Positions 44,151 through 58,411 of a stretch of DNA of 58,411 nucleotides are shown here, piece after piece; the stretch's first letter is position 1; the number at the start of each line of letters is the position of its first letter. The position numbers and the translations under genes were made by a program. This DNA comes from Burkholderiaceae bacterium (GTDB taxonomy: Bacteria; Pseudomonadota; Gammaproteobacteria; Burkholderiales; Burkholderiaceae_A), in contig VERI01000009.1 in NCBI GenBank assembly GCA_018882785.1, positions 1 to 58,411 on the forward strand, in the 5' to 3' direction. The notes under the pieces are model-generated. The model searched no databases and was not told where the DNA came from. It saw nothing but the letters and a program-made list of their open reading frames with translations.

Positions 44151-44873
44151 ATGAACACAGCAACAAGTCTATTGCTCAACGTCTCCGCCATGGAGAGCTG
44201 CTACGGCAAGATCAAGGCGCTGAAGGGCATTGACCTCGAGGTGCGTCGTGGCGAGCTGGTTGCCTTGGTGGGTGCCAACGGAGCAGGCAAAACCACTTTT
44301 TTACGCACCCTTTCCGGCGTGCAGCCCATGAGTGCAGGGACCATACTTTTCGAAGGTGAAGATATCAGCCAAACCGGTCCTGACCTCCGGGTAAGGCGCG
44401 GGATCTGCCAAAGCCCGGAGGGGCGCCAAGTGTTCGGACCCCTCACGATTGAGGACAACCTTCGTCTCGGCGCCTACACACAGCCCAGAACTCAGGTCGA
44501 GGGCGATCTGGAAAAGATTTACACCATGTTTCCCGTACTCAAAGAGAAGCGAAGGCTGCCCGCAGGGACCCTGTCGGGCGGACAGCAGCAGATGCTGGCG
44601 ATCGGACGTGCCCTCATGGGGCGTCCAAAGATGCTGCTGCTCGATGAGCCTTCAATGGGACTTGCCCCACTGCTGGTGGAAGAAGTCTTTAACGTGGTCA
44701 AGACCCTGAAATCACAGGGCATGACGATTTTGCTGGTCGAACAAAACGCCTTTGCAGCGCTTGGCATTGCCGATCGTGGCTATGTGCTCGAAACCGGAAA
44801 TGTCACGCTGACCGGCACTGGCCAGGAGCTGATCAGTAACGAACAGGTGCGCGCGGCCTATCTGGGCATGTAA
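44151..44873 (+). CDS. livF: LivF-type ABC transporter ATPase
   Basis: A 240-residue ATPase with Walker A GANGAGKTTFLRTLSG, Q-loop region CQSPEGRQVFGPLTIEDNL, signature LSGGQQQMLAIGRAL, Walker B MLLLDEPSMGLAP and LLVEQNAFAALGIADRGYVLETG at the end. It forms the ATPase heterodimer with LivG. Last gene of the liv operon; convergent with serS. No binding-protein gene is in this operon. Confidence 0.96.
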   Translation: MNTATSLLLNVSAMESCYGKIKALKGIDLEVRRGELVALVGANGAGKTTFLRTLSGVQPMSAGTILFEGEDISQTGPDLRVRRGICQSPEGRQVFGPLTIEDNLRLGAYTQPRTQVEGDLEKIYTMFPVLKEKRRLPAGTLSGGQQQMLAIGRALMGRPKMLLLDEPSMGLAPLLVEEVFNVVKTLKSQGMTILLVEQNAFAALGIADRGYVLETGNVTLTGTGQELISNEQVRAAYLGM

Positions 44874-44882
44874 CACGCGATT

Positions 44883-44905
44883 CGTGCCCTGATGCCTGGG
44901 GCACG
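44883..44905. terminator. Stem-loop between livF and serS ends
   Basis: CGTGCCC (44883-44889) and GGGCACG (44899-44905) form a 7-bp perfect stem with a 9-base loop in the 39-base gap between two convergent genes. No T-run follows, so factor-independent termination is unproven. Confidence 0.35.
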
Positions 44906-44912
44906 CTCGCCA

Positions 44913-46226
<1,314 letters not shown>

Positions 46227-46286
46227 TCAGGAAGTTCATAGGCCTCTGGATTTTACGGTGTCCGACCCGGTGTGATCCGGGATTCG

Positions 46287-47561
46287 TCAGTTTGCGTTCT
46301 TTCCACGCAAATAGGCCAGTTTCTCTGCAATTTTGGACTCCATGCCACGATCCACGGGCTCATAGAACACCGGTGGCCTGGTCAGTGCATCGGGAAAATA
46401 ACGCTGTCCTGACGAAAATGCATCTGGCTCATCATGGCTGTAGCGATATTCCTTTCCGTGACCCATGGACTTTGCAAGCTGTGTCGGGGCGTTACGCAAA
46501 TGATCAGGAACAGGCAAGGATCCCCGTTCCTGAACGAATTTTCTTGCAGCGTTAAAGGCAACATAAACCGCGTTGGACTTGGCTGCACAGGCCAGAAACA
46601 CCACCGCCTGGGCAAGGGCGAGTTCACCCTCCGGCGATCCAAGCCGATCATAGGCATCTGCGGACTCTAACGCCATCGTCAGCGCGCGTGGATCCGCTAG
46701 CCCGATATCCTCTACCGCCATACGGACCATGCGACGTGCAATGATGCGCGGGTCGCAACCACCGTCGAGCATGCGTGCGAACCAATAAAGTGATGCATCC
46801 GGATCGCTGCCACGCACCGACTTATGTAAGGCAGAGATCTGATCATAGAAGGCATCACCGCCTTTATCGAACTGGCGCATCATCTGCGGCAGCATTCGAT
46901 CCAGCAGTGCATCATCAATAAGCCCACTGATCTTCTGTGCCTGAGGGATCAAAAGCTCGAGCGCGCCCAGTAGACGACGGGCGTCTCCATCTGCACTCGC
47001 CACAAGCCTTACCCAGGCCTGCTCCGAAATTGCCTGCGCGGAGAATCCAACGAGTCCCAATGCGCGCTGTGCGAGACTGCGAAGGGCGTCCTCCTGCAGG
47101 GGTTTCAGTATGTATACGGCAGCGCGCGATAACAACGCGCCATTGACCTCGAATCCCGGATTTTCAGTCGTCGCCCCGATGAATACGAACAGACCGCTTT
47201 CGACATGTGGGAGAAATGCATCCTGTTGCGCTTTATTGAACCGGTGAACTTCGTCGACGAAGACCACACAGGACTGTCCACGGCCGCGCAATGCCTCCGC
47301 CTGAACGACTGCCTCGCGAATCTCTTTCACTCCTCCCAACACCGCAGAAATCGACAATAGATCTGCATCGCAGGCCTGTGCCAGCAGCCGGGCAATCGTG
47401 GTCTTACCCACCCCCGGCGGCCCCCAGAGGATCATGGAGTGGAGCTGGCCCGAGTCAATTGCTGCCCTCAGGGGCGCCCCCGGGCCGAGCAAATGTGACT
47501 GGCCAACGACGCTATCGATCGACAGCGGACGCATGCGCTCCGCGAGCGGCGGCTGGATCAC
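46287..47561 (-). CDS. rarA: Replication-associated recombination protein A
   Basis: A 424-residue AAA+ ATPase: LAERMRPLSIDSVVGQSHLLG at the start, Walker A GPPGVGKTT at 47-55, Walker B VVFVDEVHRFNKAQQDAFLP, sensor GATTENPGFEVNGALLSR and the C-terminal tetramerisation domain with GCDPRIIARRMVRMAVEDIGLADPRAL. It acts at stalled replication forks. GTG start overlaps the lolA stop in a GTGA junction. Confidence 0.97.
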   Translation of the reverse strand: MIQPPLAERMRPLSIDSVVGQSHLLGPGAPLRAAIDSGQLHSMILWGPPGVGKTTIARLLAQACDADLLSISAVLGGVKEIREAVVQAEALRGRGQSCVVFVDEVHRFNKAQQDAFLPHVESGLFVFIGATTENPGFEVNGALLSRAAVYILKPLQEDALRSLAQRALGLVGFSAQAISEQAWVRLVASADGDARRLLGALELLIPQAQKISGLIDDALLDRMLPQMMRQFDKGGDAFYDQISALHKSVRGSDPDASLYWFARMLDGGCDPRIIARRMVRMAVEDIGLADPRALTMALESADAYDRLGSPEGELALAQAVVFLACAAKSNAVYVAFNAARKFVQERGSLPVPDHLRNAPTQLAKSMGHGKEYRYSHDEPDAFSSGQRYFPDALTRPPVFYEPVDRGMESKIAEKLAYLRGKNAN

Positions 47562-48181
47562 TGCCGAATCACAGCCATGCCACGGGGTGGTGTGTATTGG
47601 AACAGCCCGGGGTCGACGGCGATATTTTTCAAAATCTTGGTGAGCTCCACGCGCGTGACCTGGCCCAGACTATCGTGGATTTCAAACCGACTGATCATCG
47701 CATCGGCATCGAGCCCGACCATCAGCCATGCAATCCCCGGTTCAGGCTGCCTGGGCTCTACCGCGATCCAGGCCACACCATCACGATCTCCCGCTGCAGT
47801 GAAACGATAACGGCCCATCAGCTGGTCCCGCGACAACACGCTGGTATTGAGCAACAACGCCGCAATGCCGGAGAGATTGGCCGACTCCACAGATCGCATG
47901 GAGGCCTGGGCCAGATCAAGATCCACCAGCCAGAACTCTCGGGTATTCAAAATCTGCAACTGAGGATACGGCTTGCGCACTTCCCATCGCAACAGGCCGG
48001 GTTTGGAAATGTAGAACACCCCAGACGCGGTTCTGATACGAGCGGTTTTTGCCGATGTGACCTGACGAAACTCCGCCGACAGGGATTGGGTAGAGGCCAG
48101 GCTTTCGATCATCCGCTCAATCGGATCGGCCCGAGCGGAGGCGGCAAGGACCATCATCAGGATGGCGATCGCACCCTTCAT
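47558..48181 (-). CDS. lolA: Outer-membrane lipoprotein carrier protein LolA
   Basis: A 207-residue protein with a signal peptide ([18 protein letters not shown]). The mature part shows [45 protein letters not shown], the LolA core. It shuttles lipoproteins through the periplasm from LolCDE to LolB. It overlaps ftsK by ATGA and rarA by GTGA, so the three are probably co-translated. Confidence 0.96.
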   Translation of the reverse strand: MKGAIAILMMVLAASARADPIERMIESLASTQSLSAEFRQVTSAKTARIRTASGVFYISKPGLLRWEVRKPYPQLQILNTREFWLVDLDLAQASMRSVESANLSGIAALLLNTSVLSRDQLMGRYRFTAAGDRDGVAWIAVEPRQPEPGIAWLMVGLDADAMISRFEIHDSLGQVTRVELTKILKNIAVDPGLFQYTPPRGMAVIRQ

Positions 48182-50574
48182 TGGGACTGTGGCACCAAGA
48201 TATCGCGATTACCGTTACTCTGCATCGGCGACACGACACCCGCCTGCTCCATGGTCTCCAGCAGTCGCGCTGCACGGTTATAGCCAATTCGCAAGTGACG
48301 TTGTACCAGCGAAATAGAAGCGCGGCGATGCTTCAGAACAATCGCAACAGCCTCGTCGTAGAGGGGATCCGATTCGCCATCCGCGCCCTCAATCGGCAGG
48401 CCCGCCGTAAAGGTCCCGCCACCGGCTGCGGGATCAGCGCCCTCGAGAATGCGATCGTCGTATTGCGCCTCTCCGGACTGCTTCACGGAATTGACCACCC
48501 GAACCACCTCGTCATCGGCGACAAAGGCACCATGCACTCGAATCGGTAAGCCCGTTCCCGCCGCAAGGAACAACATATCGCCCTGCCCGAGCAACGCCTC
48601 GGCACCCATCTGATCCAGCACGGTTCTTGAATCTACCTTGCTGGATACCTGAAATGAAATACGCGCCGGTATATTGGCCTTGATCAGACCCGTGATCACA
48701 TCGACCGAGGGCCGCTGGGTGGCAAGAATCAGATGTATGCCTGCTGCCCGGGCCTTTTGTGCAAGTCGCGCTATCAGCTCTTCAATCTTTTTGCCTGCCA
48801 CCATCATCAGATCTGCGAGTTCGTCAATCACCACCACAATCTGCGGCAGCGGCACCAGGGTGGGAGCATCCGGATCCTCGGGATTGGCAAGCGGATCTTT
48901 GATGGGGCTGCCCTTTTTGATCGCCTCTTCGATCTTCTGATTAAAGCCTGCGAGATTACGTGTGTTTAATTTGCTCATCACGCGATAGCGACGCTCCATC
49001 TCGCCCACACACCAATGCAACGCATTCGCTGCAAGCTTCATATCGGTCACCACCGGGGTGAGCAGGTGCGGAATGCCCTCGTAGATGGAGAGCTCAAGCA
49101 TCTTCGGGTCAATCATGATCAGCCGGACCTGCGCGGGTGACGACCGGTAGAGAAGCGAGAGCAGCATCGCATTCACGCCCACTGACTTTCCGGATCCAGT
49201 GGTTCCCGCTACGAGCAGATGGGGCATTCGGGCAAGGTCCACCACCACGGGCGCACCCGCGATATCCTTTCCGAGCGCAAGGGGAAGCACACCATGGCTT
49301 TCATGAAAGGTTGTCGAGCCGATAATTTCAGACAATCTGACCACCTGACGTCGCGGATTGGGCAGCTCCAGCCCCATCAGGCTCTTGCCGGGAATGGTCT
49401 CCACCACACGAATCGATACCAGCGACAGTGCACGGGCGAGGTCTTTGGCAAGATTGACGATCTGCGAACCTTTGACACCAAGCGCAGGCTCAATTTCGTA
49501 ACGCGTAATTACGGGGCCCGGCTGCGCACTCACCACTTTGACCTGCACCCCAAAATCGGCGAGTCGGCTTTCGATGACACGGGAGGTAAATTCAAGCGTC
49601 TCCGGCGAAATGGTGTCCTCTTGAACGGCCACCTCATCGAGCAATGAGATGGCAGGCAAACCGCCCGAAACCGGCACTGCCTCCGAGAACAGCGAACGCT
49701 GCTTCTCACGCTGACGGGCCTGAATTACTTTTTTCGAGGGCTCAGGCGCCGCCACCGGTCTGATCTCCAAAGCGATATCCACCTCGCGCTGGCGACGTTT
49801 CTCCTCTAATGCATCCGCCCGAACAATCGCTGCAGATTCACCAAGCCGGCGATCCTGACGGGCCGCGAGCCGATCCCGGGCCAGACCGAGCAAGGACTCT
49901 GCCTGGCGCCCCACCCACTCGGTGACATCGAGCCAGGAGAAGGCAAAGAAAAGGCTTAGGCCGGACACAATCATGACCAAGGCGAGAAGACTCAGGCCGA
50001 TTGGGCCGAGCGCCCAATCGCCAAAACTGCCGACCAGACTTCCCAACACACCACCCGGCATAAAAGAAATAGGACTCGAGCCCCAGCTGATTCTTTGGGC
50101 CTCCAGCGTGCAGCTGCCGGCAAGCAAAAGGCCAAAACCAACCCATCGCATGGTCCCCATGGGCACAAATGCGGCCAGATCAATCGAGCCCCCGACCCCA
50201 AGCCGCTGCTGCTCACGGAGATGACGGGCGAGGCGCCAGCTCGCGTAGGCAAGGGCTGCCGACAGCACCACGAACCAGGCGGCAGAAAATCCAAACCCAA
50301 ACAGCAGCGAATCCGCAGTCCAGGCGCCAAATCTTCCAAGTAAATTTGTCGGTGTCTGACGTGACCCCTGCTGGAACCAGCCTGCATCCTCCGGAGACCA
50401 GGAGATCAAGGACAAAAAGATCCACAAGGAAAACAGGCCGTAGCCCAGCCAACGCAACTCTGCCCCGAGGCCGGAGATTTCAGCGGCGGTGCCGCCACCC
50501 TCCGCCAAGGTTTCCCTGCGGTCAGCGCGCCGAGATGCGGCGCGGGAAGCGGATCGGGTAAAGCGGCCTGCCAT
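48178..50574 (-). CDS. ftsK: DNA translocase FtsK
   Basis: A 798-residue protein with four or five N-terminal membrane segments (about 40-215), a fairly short linker, and a motor domain with Walker [11 protein letters not shown] at 457-466, a [25 protein letters not shown] Walker B region and a C-terminal gamma winged helix ([27 protein letters not shown]) that reads KOPS. It segregates chromosome dimers at the septum with XerCD. ATG at 50574 has an AAGGA site; the frame continues 19 codons upstream without support. Divergent from trxB. Confidence 0.96.
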   Translation of the reverse strand: MAGRFTRSASRAASRRADRRETLAEGGGTAAEISGLGAELRWLGYGLFSLWIFLSLISWSPEDAGWFQQGSRQTPTNLLGRFGAWTADSLLFGFGFSAAWFVVLSAALAYASWRLARHLREQQRLGVGGSIDLAAFVPMGTMRWVGFGLLLAGSCTLEAQRISWGSSPISFMPGGVLGSLVGSFGDWALGPIGLSLLALVMIVSGLSLFFAFSWLDVTEWVGRQAESLLGLARDRLAARQDRRLGESAAIVRADALEEKRRQREVDIALEIRPVAAPEPSKKVIQARQREKQRSLFSEAVPVSGGLPAISLLDEVAVQEDTISPETLEFTSRVIESRLADFGVQVKVVSAQPGPVITRYEIEPALGVKGSQIVNLAKDLARALSLVSIRVVETIPGKSLMGLELPNPRRQVVRLSEIIGSTTFHESHGVLPLALGKDIAGAPVVVDLARMPHLLVAGTTGSGKSVGVNAMLLSLLYRSSPAQVRLIMIDPKMLELSIYEGIPHLLTPVVTDMKLAANALHWCVGEMERRYRVMSKLNTRNLAGFNQKIEEAIKKGSPIKDPLANPEDPDAPTLVPLPQIVVVIDELADLMMVAGKKIEELIARLAQKARAAGIHLILATQRPSVDVITGLIKANIPARISFQVSSKVDSRTVLDQMGAEALLGQGDMLFLAAGTGLPIRVHGAFVADDEVVRVVNSVKQSGEAQYDDRILEGADPAAGGGTFTAGLPIEGADGESDPLYDEAVAIVLKHRRASISLVQRHLRIGYNRAARLLETMEQAGVVSPMQSNGNRDILVPQSQ

Positions 50575-50635
50575 GAAATCCTTGGAAATGTCCTGCGCTT
50601 TCTTTAATAAAACCGGGTTCGCTCTGGGCAATTCC

Positions 50636-50641
50636 TATAAT
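50636..50641 (+). promoter_or_regulatory. Perfect -10 box for trxB
   Basis: TATAAT stands 75 bases before the trxB start in the ftsK-trxB divergent gap. No good -35 box is seen at 16-18 bases upstream, so the promoter assignment is tentative. Confidence 0.35.
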
Positions 50642-50701
50642 TGTGCCGTTTTGTGGCGTTTCTCGCCCGACCCCTGTTTTTCCTAGACGAAATTCGCTTG
50701 A

Positions 50702-54216
<3,515 letters not shown>

Positions 54217-54756
54217 TTAGGCGCTGCTGCCCTTTTTGTATCGTTCCGTGCTCTGAATAATTTCCTGCTTGGCCTCATCGGGGCCAGCCCAGCCGCGTAC
54301 CTTGACCCATTTGCCCTTCTCGAGATCCTTGTAGTGCTCGAAAAAGTGCTGAATCGTGGCCAAACGCTGGGGATTGACGTCCTCAATTTTTTTCCAGTGG
54401 CTGTACATGCCCAGAATCTTGTCCACAGGCACCGCAAGCACCTTGGCATCGCCCCCGGCCTCGTCGTCCATCATCAAAACGCCCAGGGCGCGGCAACGGA
54501 CAACCGCCCCCGGCGCCACCGCAAAGGGCGTGATCACGAGCACATCCACCGGGTCCCCATCGTCCGAGATGGTCTGGGGTACATAGCCGTAGTTACAGGG
54601 GTAGTGCATTGCCGTGGTCATGAACCGATCAACGAACAACGCCCCTGTCTCTTTGTCCACCTCGTACTTCACAGGTTCCGAATGGGCGGGGATTTCAATG
54701 ATGACATTGAACTCCTCGGGAACGTTTTTCCCGGCGGTCACATTCATTAGGGCCAT
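54217..54756 (-). CDS. ppa: Inorganic pyrophosphatase, soluble family I
   Basis: A 179-residue enzyme with [30 protein letters not shown] and the metal-binding motif [11 protein letters not shown] plus [12 protein letters not shown]. It hydrolyses cytosolic pyrophosphate, including that made by NadE next to it. ATG at 54756 with a GGGAGG site is chosen; the longer frame lacks family likeness. It is divergent from the membrane pyrophosphatase gene. Confidence 0.96.
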   Translation of the reverse strand: MALMNVTAGKNVPEEFNVIIEIPAHSEPVKYEVDKETGALFVDRFMTTAMHYPCNYGYVPQTISDDGDPVDVLVITPFAVAPGAVVRCRALGVLMMDDEAGGDAKVLAVPVDKILGMYSHWKKIEDVNPQRLATIQHFFEHYKDLEKGKWVKVRGWAGPDEAKQEIIQSTERYKKGSSA

Positions 54757-54903
54757 CTCGAGTGCCTCCCCTGTGTAAAAATAGCGGTCTGTCCTGCGCA
54801 TTCTAAGGGATTCCCCCATCCCCACGGTCACCCGTGTGGATGGACGTTCTGGGATCGTTCGCAGGCTAATGGGACGAGAAATTTTTATAAAAAGGAGAAC
54901 CCC

Positions 54904-56949
54904 ATGTCGATGGGATTGAATCTGGCTTTGGTGTGCGGCCTGCTGGCCATTTTATACGGCGTCATTTCGAGCCGATGGATCCTGGCCCAGCCTGCCGGGA
55001 ACCCAAGAATGCAGGAAATTGCTGCTGCCATTCAGGCGGGAGCGTCTGCCTACCTGGGCCGACAGTACCGAACCATTGGGATTGTGGGCGTCGTGATCTT
55101 TATTCTGATCGCACTGGTGCTGGGCATGGACACAGCAATTGGCTTTGCCATTGGTGCGGTCCTCTCGGGTGCGGCGGGATTTATCGGTATGAACATCAAC
55201 GTTCGTGCCAACGTGAGAACGGCTGAGGCCGCCCGCGGCGGTATTAATCCTGCACTCTCGATTGCCTTTCAAGGCGGCGCGATCACCGGCATGTTCGTGA
55301 TCGGCCTCGGTCTGGTCGGTGTCACAGGCTTTTATGCCTTTGAGCTTGCACGCACGGGCGATGTGCTCAAGGCACTGCACCCACTCGTAGGACTGGCCTT
55401 TGGCTCCTCGCTGATCTCCATTTTCGCGCGGCTTGGCGGCGGCATTTTTACCAAGGGCGCTGACGTTGGGGCCGACTTAGTCGGAAAGGTAGAGGCAGGC
55501 ATTCCCGAGGACGATCCGCGTAATCCAGCAGTGATCGCCGACAACGTGGGCGATAACGTAGGCGACTGCGCGGGCATGGCAGCAGACCTATTTGAGACGT
55601 ACGCGGTGACTGTGATTGCCACGATGCTGCTCGGCGCCTTGCTGATGAAGGGCATCGCAGCAGAGGCGGCGATCTACCCGCTCGCCCTGGGCGGCGTCTC
55701 CGTCGTAGCCTCCATCATCGGCTGCTTCTTTGTGAAATATTCGGGATCAGGCAAGATCATGACTGCCCTCTACAAGGGGCTTATCGTCGCAGCTTTGCTG
55801 TCAATAGGCGCCTTTTATTTCGTGACCGAGTGGATCATGGGCGCAGCTGCCGCTGCGGTTCCCGGCATGACCGTCATGAATCTCTGGCTCTCATCAATAG
55901 TCGGAATTGCACTGACGGCCGCGATGGTGGTGATCACGGAGTACTACACCGCGACAGAGTACGCCCCGGTGCGTCACGTTGCCTCGGCGTCAGAGACCGG
56001 CCATGCCACCAACATTATTGCGGGCATCGCGGTCTCCATGCGGTCCACTGCCCTGCCCGTGCTGTCTGTCTGCGTCGCAATCTACGCAGCATATGCACTT
56101 GCCGGACTGTATGGCATCGCAATCGCTGCAACGTCAATGCTATCGATGGCAGGCATCATTGTGGCGCTCGACGCCTACGGGCCAATCACCGATAACGCAG
56201 GCGGTATTGCCGAAATGGCGGAACTGCCCAAAGAAGTGCGTAACGTGACCGACCCGCTCGATGCAGTGGGCAACACCACAAAGGCAGTCACCAAGGGCTA
56301 CGCGATCGGATCGGCAGGCCTGGCAGCGCTTGTGCTCTTTGCTGATTACACGCACGCCCTTGAAGGCATGGGCCAGGCAATCAAGTTCGATCTTTCGGAT
56401 CACGAGGTCATCATTGGCCTCTTTATCGGCGGCATGATTCCTTACCTCTTCGGTGCGATGGCGATGGAGGCGGTTGGGCGCTGCGCAGGTGCGGTGGTCA
56501 CTGAAGTACGTCGTCAGTTCCGCGAAATCAAGGGCATCATGGAAGGCACAGGAAAGCCGGAGTACCACACTGCGGTGGATCTGCTGACCAAAGCCGCAAT
56601 CAAGGAAATGATCATCCCCTCGCTTCTGCCGGTAGTGGTGCCCATTATTGTGGGCCTCGCACTTGGGCCGAAGGCGCTGGGCGGCATGCTCATGGGCACG
56701 ATCGTGACGGGCCTCTTTGTCGCAATCTCCATGTGTACTGGCGGTGGGGCCTGGGATAACGCCAAGAAATACATCGAAGACGGCAATCATGGTGGGAAGG
56801 GTTCAGACGCCCACAAGGCCGCCGTGACGGGCGATACCGTCGGTGATCCCTACAAGGACACTGCGGGTCCTGCCGTGAATCCGCTGATTAAAATCATCAA
56901 TATTGTGGCCTTATTAATCGTGCCGATCCTTCCGGTCGTTCCGAAATAA
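54904..56949 (+). CDS. hppA: Membrane-bound proton-translocating pyrophosphatase, K+-independent type
   Basis: A 681-residue protein with about 16 membrane segments. The catalytic loop [18 protein letters not shown] starts near 182 and is followed by DDPRNP and [19 protein letters not shown] places lysine at 460 and threonine at 463; this pair marks K+-independent H+-pumping enzymes, while alanine at these positions marks K+-dependent ones. It pumps protons with the energy of pyrophosphate. AAGGAG precedes ATG. It is divergent from ppa, so both ways of using pyrophosphate share one control region. Confidence 0.97.
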   Translation: MSMGLNLALVCGLLAILYGVISSRWILAQPAGNPRMQEIAAAIQAGASAYLGRQYRTIGIVGVVIFILIALVLGMDTAIGFAIGAVLSGAAGFIGMNINVRANVRTAEAARGGINPALSIAFQGGAITGMFVIGLGLVGVTGFYAFELARTGDVLKALHPLVGLAFGSSLISIFARLGGGIFTKGADVGADLVGKVEAGIPEDDPRNPAVIADNVGDNVGDCAGMAADLFETYAVTVIATMLLGALLMKGIAAEAAIYPLALGGVSVVASIIGCFFVKYSGSGKIMTALYKGLIVAALLSIGAFYFVTEWIMGAAAAAVPGMTVMNLWLSSIVGIALTAAMVVITEYYTATEYAPVRHVASASETGHATNIIAGIAVSMRSTALPVLSVCVAIYAAYALAGLYGIAIAATSMLSMAGIIVALDAYGPITDNAGGIAEMAELPKEVRNVTDPLDAVGNTTKAVTKGYAIGSAGLAALVLFADYTHALEGMGQAIKFDLSDHEVIIGLFIGGMIPYLFGAMAMEAVGRCAGAVVTEVRRQFREIKGIMEGTGKPEYHTAVDLLTKAAIKEMIIPSLLPVVVPIIVGLALGPKALGGMLMGTIVTGLFVAISMCTGGGAWDNAKKYIEDGNHGGKGSDAHKAAVTGDTVGDPYKDTAGPAVNPLIKIINIVALLIVPILPVVPK

Positions 56950-56950
56950 G

Positions 56951-58045
56951 CTAGGTGGTCAATCGCGCCGCCGCCTTCCAGTGGGAGGCGGCGGTTTCTT
57001 TTTCCGAAAGACTCTCCGCGATCTCCGCAAGGGCGACATGTGTCTGCGCCATGGGCTTAAACCGCAGTGATGCCTCCAGATGCATTCGGGCCTTGCCCCA
57101 GAGCGCCTGACGCTGACAGATGCGGCCCAACGACCAGTTCAGTTCTGCATCGCGTGGCTGCTGCTGAAGCCAGGTCTCGAGTCTGAGCAACTGTTCTCGG
57201 CTGTTGCCCTCGCAGCGGCCATAGAGCATCGCCAGCCCGGAATCCCATTCCCGTTTTAATGCGTTCTCAATAAGCTCGATCGCCTGGGCATGCCTGCCCT
57301 GTGCAATCCATGCGTCCGCAACCTCCCGCTTGTATTCGGTCGCGACAACCCGCGAGATCGCCTTTCGATTCTCAAGCAGACGTCCGATGCGCAGCACCTC
57401 GTCCCACCGGCCCTGCTGCCGATTGGCACGCAGGGCAAGCCGCAGGGTATGTAGCTGCCGGCGGTCACCCTCTGTCAAGGGTGCAAGCGCTGCCAACGCC
57501 TGATGGCCTCGGTAGTCATCCACCGCGAACTCTGCCTCGAGTAATCCTGCAAGCCTAGGGTCTGAGGTTCGATCGGCAGCATCCCCCCCTCGCAGTTCAG
57601 TCAAAAGTGCGTGTCTTAATGCTGCATCTCTCATTCGATGCGCAGCAGTTGCCGCAAGGGCCTGGGCTGCGACCAAGGCCGATGGGACCTCCTGAATAAG
57701 GGCCCGATCATCCCGCATGCCGCGGGCAGCCTTTACAACGCGGGCGAAACGCCCCTCAAAAAAATCCACCATCATTCCCGCGAGCCGCTGCAGTCGCTGG
57801 TCTTGCAAACGTCGCATCCGATAGCGACGCACACGCGAAGGGATGCTCGCCAGCTCGATCACGATTCGGGCAAGAATCACCAGCACCACGAACAACGCCA
57901 ATACCGCGATCAGTGCTACCTGCAGCGACATGTCAATGCGAACCGGTGGGACCCAGAGCGTGACATTGCCCCAGTTGATATCGAACATGACAATCGACGC
58001 CAGGACTAGCCCGACGACCAAGATGAAAAAGAAAAGCCCCCTCAT
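56951..58045 (-). CDS. hemY: HemY protein (haem-biosynthesis-associated, TPR)
   Basis: A 364-residue inner-membrane protein with two N-terminal membrane segments (about 3-20 and 42-65), then a long TPR-rich helical part on the periplasmic or cytoplasmic side with repeats such as DAELNWSLGRICQRQALWGKARMHLEASL near 305-335. It is linked to haem synthesis in proteobacteria but its activity is not settled. The ATG overlaps the hemX stop in an ATGA junction. The last codons overlap a terminator for hppA on the other strand. Confidence 0.93.
   Translation of the reverse strand: MRGLFFFILVVGLVLASIVMFDINWGNVTLWVPPVRIDMSLQVALIAVLALFVVLVILARIVIELASIPSRVRRYRMRRLQDQRLQRLAGMMVDFFEGRFARVVKAARGMRDDRALIQEVPSALVAAQALAATAAHRMRDAALRHALLTELRGGDAADRTSDPRLAGLLEAEFAVDDYRGHQALAALAPLTEGDRRQLHTLRLALRANRQQGRWDEVLRIGRLLENRKAISRVVATEYKREVADAWIAQGRHAQAIELIENALKREWDSGLAMLYGRCEGNSREQLLRLETWLQQQPRDAELNWSLGRICQRQALWGKARMHLEASLRFKPMAQTHVALAEIAESLSEKETAASHWKAAARLTT
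56968..57003 (+). terminator. Rho-independent terminator of hppA inside the hemY 3' end
   Basis: CCGCCGCCT (56968-56976) pairs with AGGCGGCGG (56986-56994), extended inward by three more pairs with a 3-base AGT loop (56980-56982), and is followed by TTTCTTTTT (56995-57003). It lies 19 bases after the hppA stop and overlaps the last hemY codons. Confidence 0.85.
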
Positions 58046-58369
58046 TGGTCTGGCGTCGGCCTGATGGCCTCAAGCGCCTCCGTCAACGCGAGCCGAGATG
58101 GCAGCGGTATTTTTTCCGCCAAGAGATTTAACGCTGACAACGTTTTTCGATGGCTCGCAACCTTGGGGCTCTGAGGATCAAATACATCGCCAAGAATCTT
58201 TTCAGCCTGGGCGATATCTTGCGCAAAAATCTTGTCCTGTCGCGATACCAGTGCGATCTTCGCCGATAAGAGCCTCAGCCGCAGCCGCTCGGTGACAAGC
58301 GCACCCTGCTCTGGTGTTAAAAACACTGCCTCAGGATTTTCGACGCGACGGATACGCACCATGTCAGAC
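58042..58369 (-). CDS. hemX: HemX C-terminal fragment, cut by adapter sequence
   Basis: About 109 residues of the periplasmic part of HemX (uroporphyrinogen-III methyltransferase-like). VRIRRVENPEAVFLTPEQGALVTERLRLRLLSAKIALVSRQDKIF is the usual C-terminal motif. The gene continues beyond the window in the genome, but the last 42 bases of the window are adapter, so the N-terminal codons read past about 58369 are artificial. The stop overlaps the hemY start. hemC and hemD are expected upstream and not visible. Confidence 0.88.
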
Positions 58370-58411
58370 CTGTCTATAATACACATCTGACGCTGACGAC
58401 GAATAGAGAGG
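58370..58411. other. Illumina Nextera adapter and i5 index (assembly artefact)
   Basis: From 58370 the sequence follows the Nextera transposon read-1 adapter, reverse-complement orientation, with 30 of 33 bases identical: the 19-base mosaic end with two substitutions, then GACGCTGACGACGA with one. It continues with ATAGAGAG, the reverse complement of index S502 (CTCTCTAT), and the first G of the next adapter part. All three differences are changes to A. This is not genomic. Confidence 0.95.

Noticed and set aside
47291-48283. Plus-strand 330-residue frame opposite rarA/lolA/ftsK
   Set aside because: Long only because of the GC-rich codon pattern of the opposite strand; Pro/Arg/His-rich with no domain.
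56140-56790. Minus-strand 216-residue frame opposite hppA
   Set aside because: Histidine- and cysteine-rich mirror of membrane-protein codons; not a gene.

Overview
The window looks like one complete assembly contig from a betaproteobacterium, most likely Burkholderiales and perhaps Alcaligenaceae-like. The reasons are the housekeeping block serS-rarA-lolA-ftsK with divergent trxB-smr, the glnB-nadE pair, the hemX-hemY order, and a paa cluster with a PaaX-type regulator and a Liv-type transporter. No taxonomic search could be run. The last 42 bases (58370-58411) are not genomic: they read as Nextera adapter followed by an i5 index, so hemX is cut artificially.

Region A (0.3-10.5 kb) starts with a CBS-domain protein on the plus strand. 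A minus-strand catabolic block follows, read from right to left: MarR regulator, HpaB-type flavin monooxygenase, enamidase-like amidohydrolase, DUF1185 protein, SAM-fold spermidine-synthase-like protein, DUF1445 protein, TRAP transporter (DctP, DctQ, DctM) and a BtuF-like binding protein. Together they suggest uptake of an organic anion, hydroxylation of a ring and hydrolysis of a cyclic amide. I do not recognise this combination as a described pathway.

Region B (10.6-15.7 kb) holds ahpC-ahpF-pirin, with an OxyR-like site upstream, and a convergent LtaS/OpgB-type membrane transferase. Region C (15.7-24.7 kb) is a divergent catabolic unit around a 24-bp palindrome. To the left lie an ABC transporter of the SsuA/TauA type and a GMC oxidoreductase. 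To the right lie a GntR/UTRA regulator, an enolase-superfamily dehydratase, a two-gene UxaA-type dehydratase and an aldehyde dehydrogenase. The enzymes point to sugar-acid or hydroxyacid breakdown. The transporter type is unusual for that.

Region D (24.7-44.9 kb) holds maiA, a 43-residue membrane protein missed by size cut-offs, tRNA-Ser(CGA), and the phenylacetate pathway: paaABCDE, two extra crotonases, a Liv-type binding protein, the 3-oxoadipyl-CoA thiolase, paaK, paaI, paaH, paaG and paaN. Divergent or separate from these are paaX, paaY and livHMGF. A TGTATCA/TGATACA motif recurs at the paaN-paaX and liv promoters and probably ties them into one regulon.

Region E (44.9-58.4 kb) is conserved core: serS, rarA, lolA and ftsK; trxB and smr; glnB, nadE and ppa; hppA; hemY and truncated hemX. 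Tight ATGA/GTGA overlaps mark rarA-lolA-ftsK, trxB-smr, glnB-nadE and hemX-hemY as co-translated pairs. No CRISPR array, insertion sequence, integrase or phage gene was seen.
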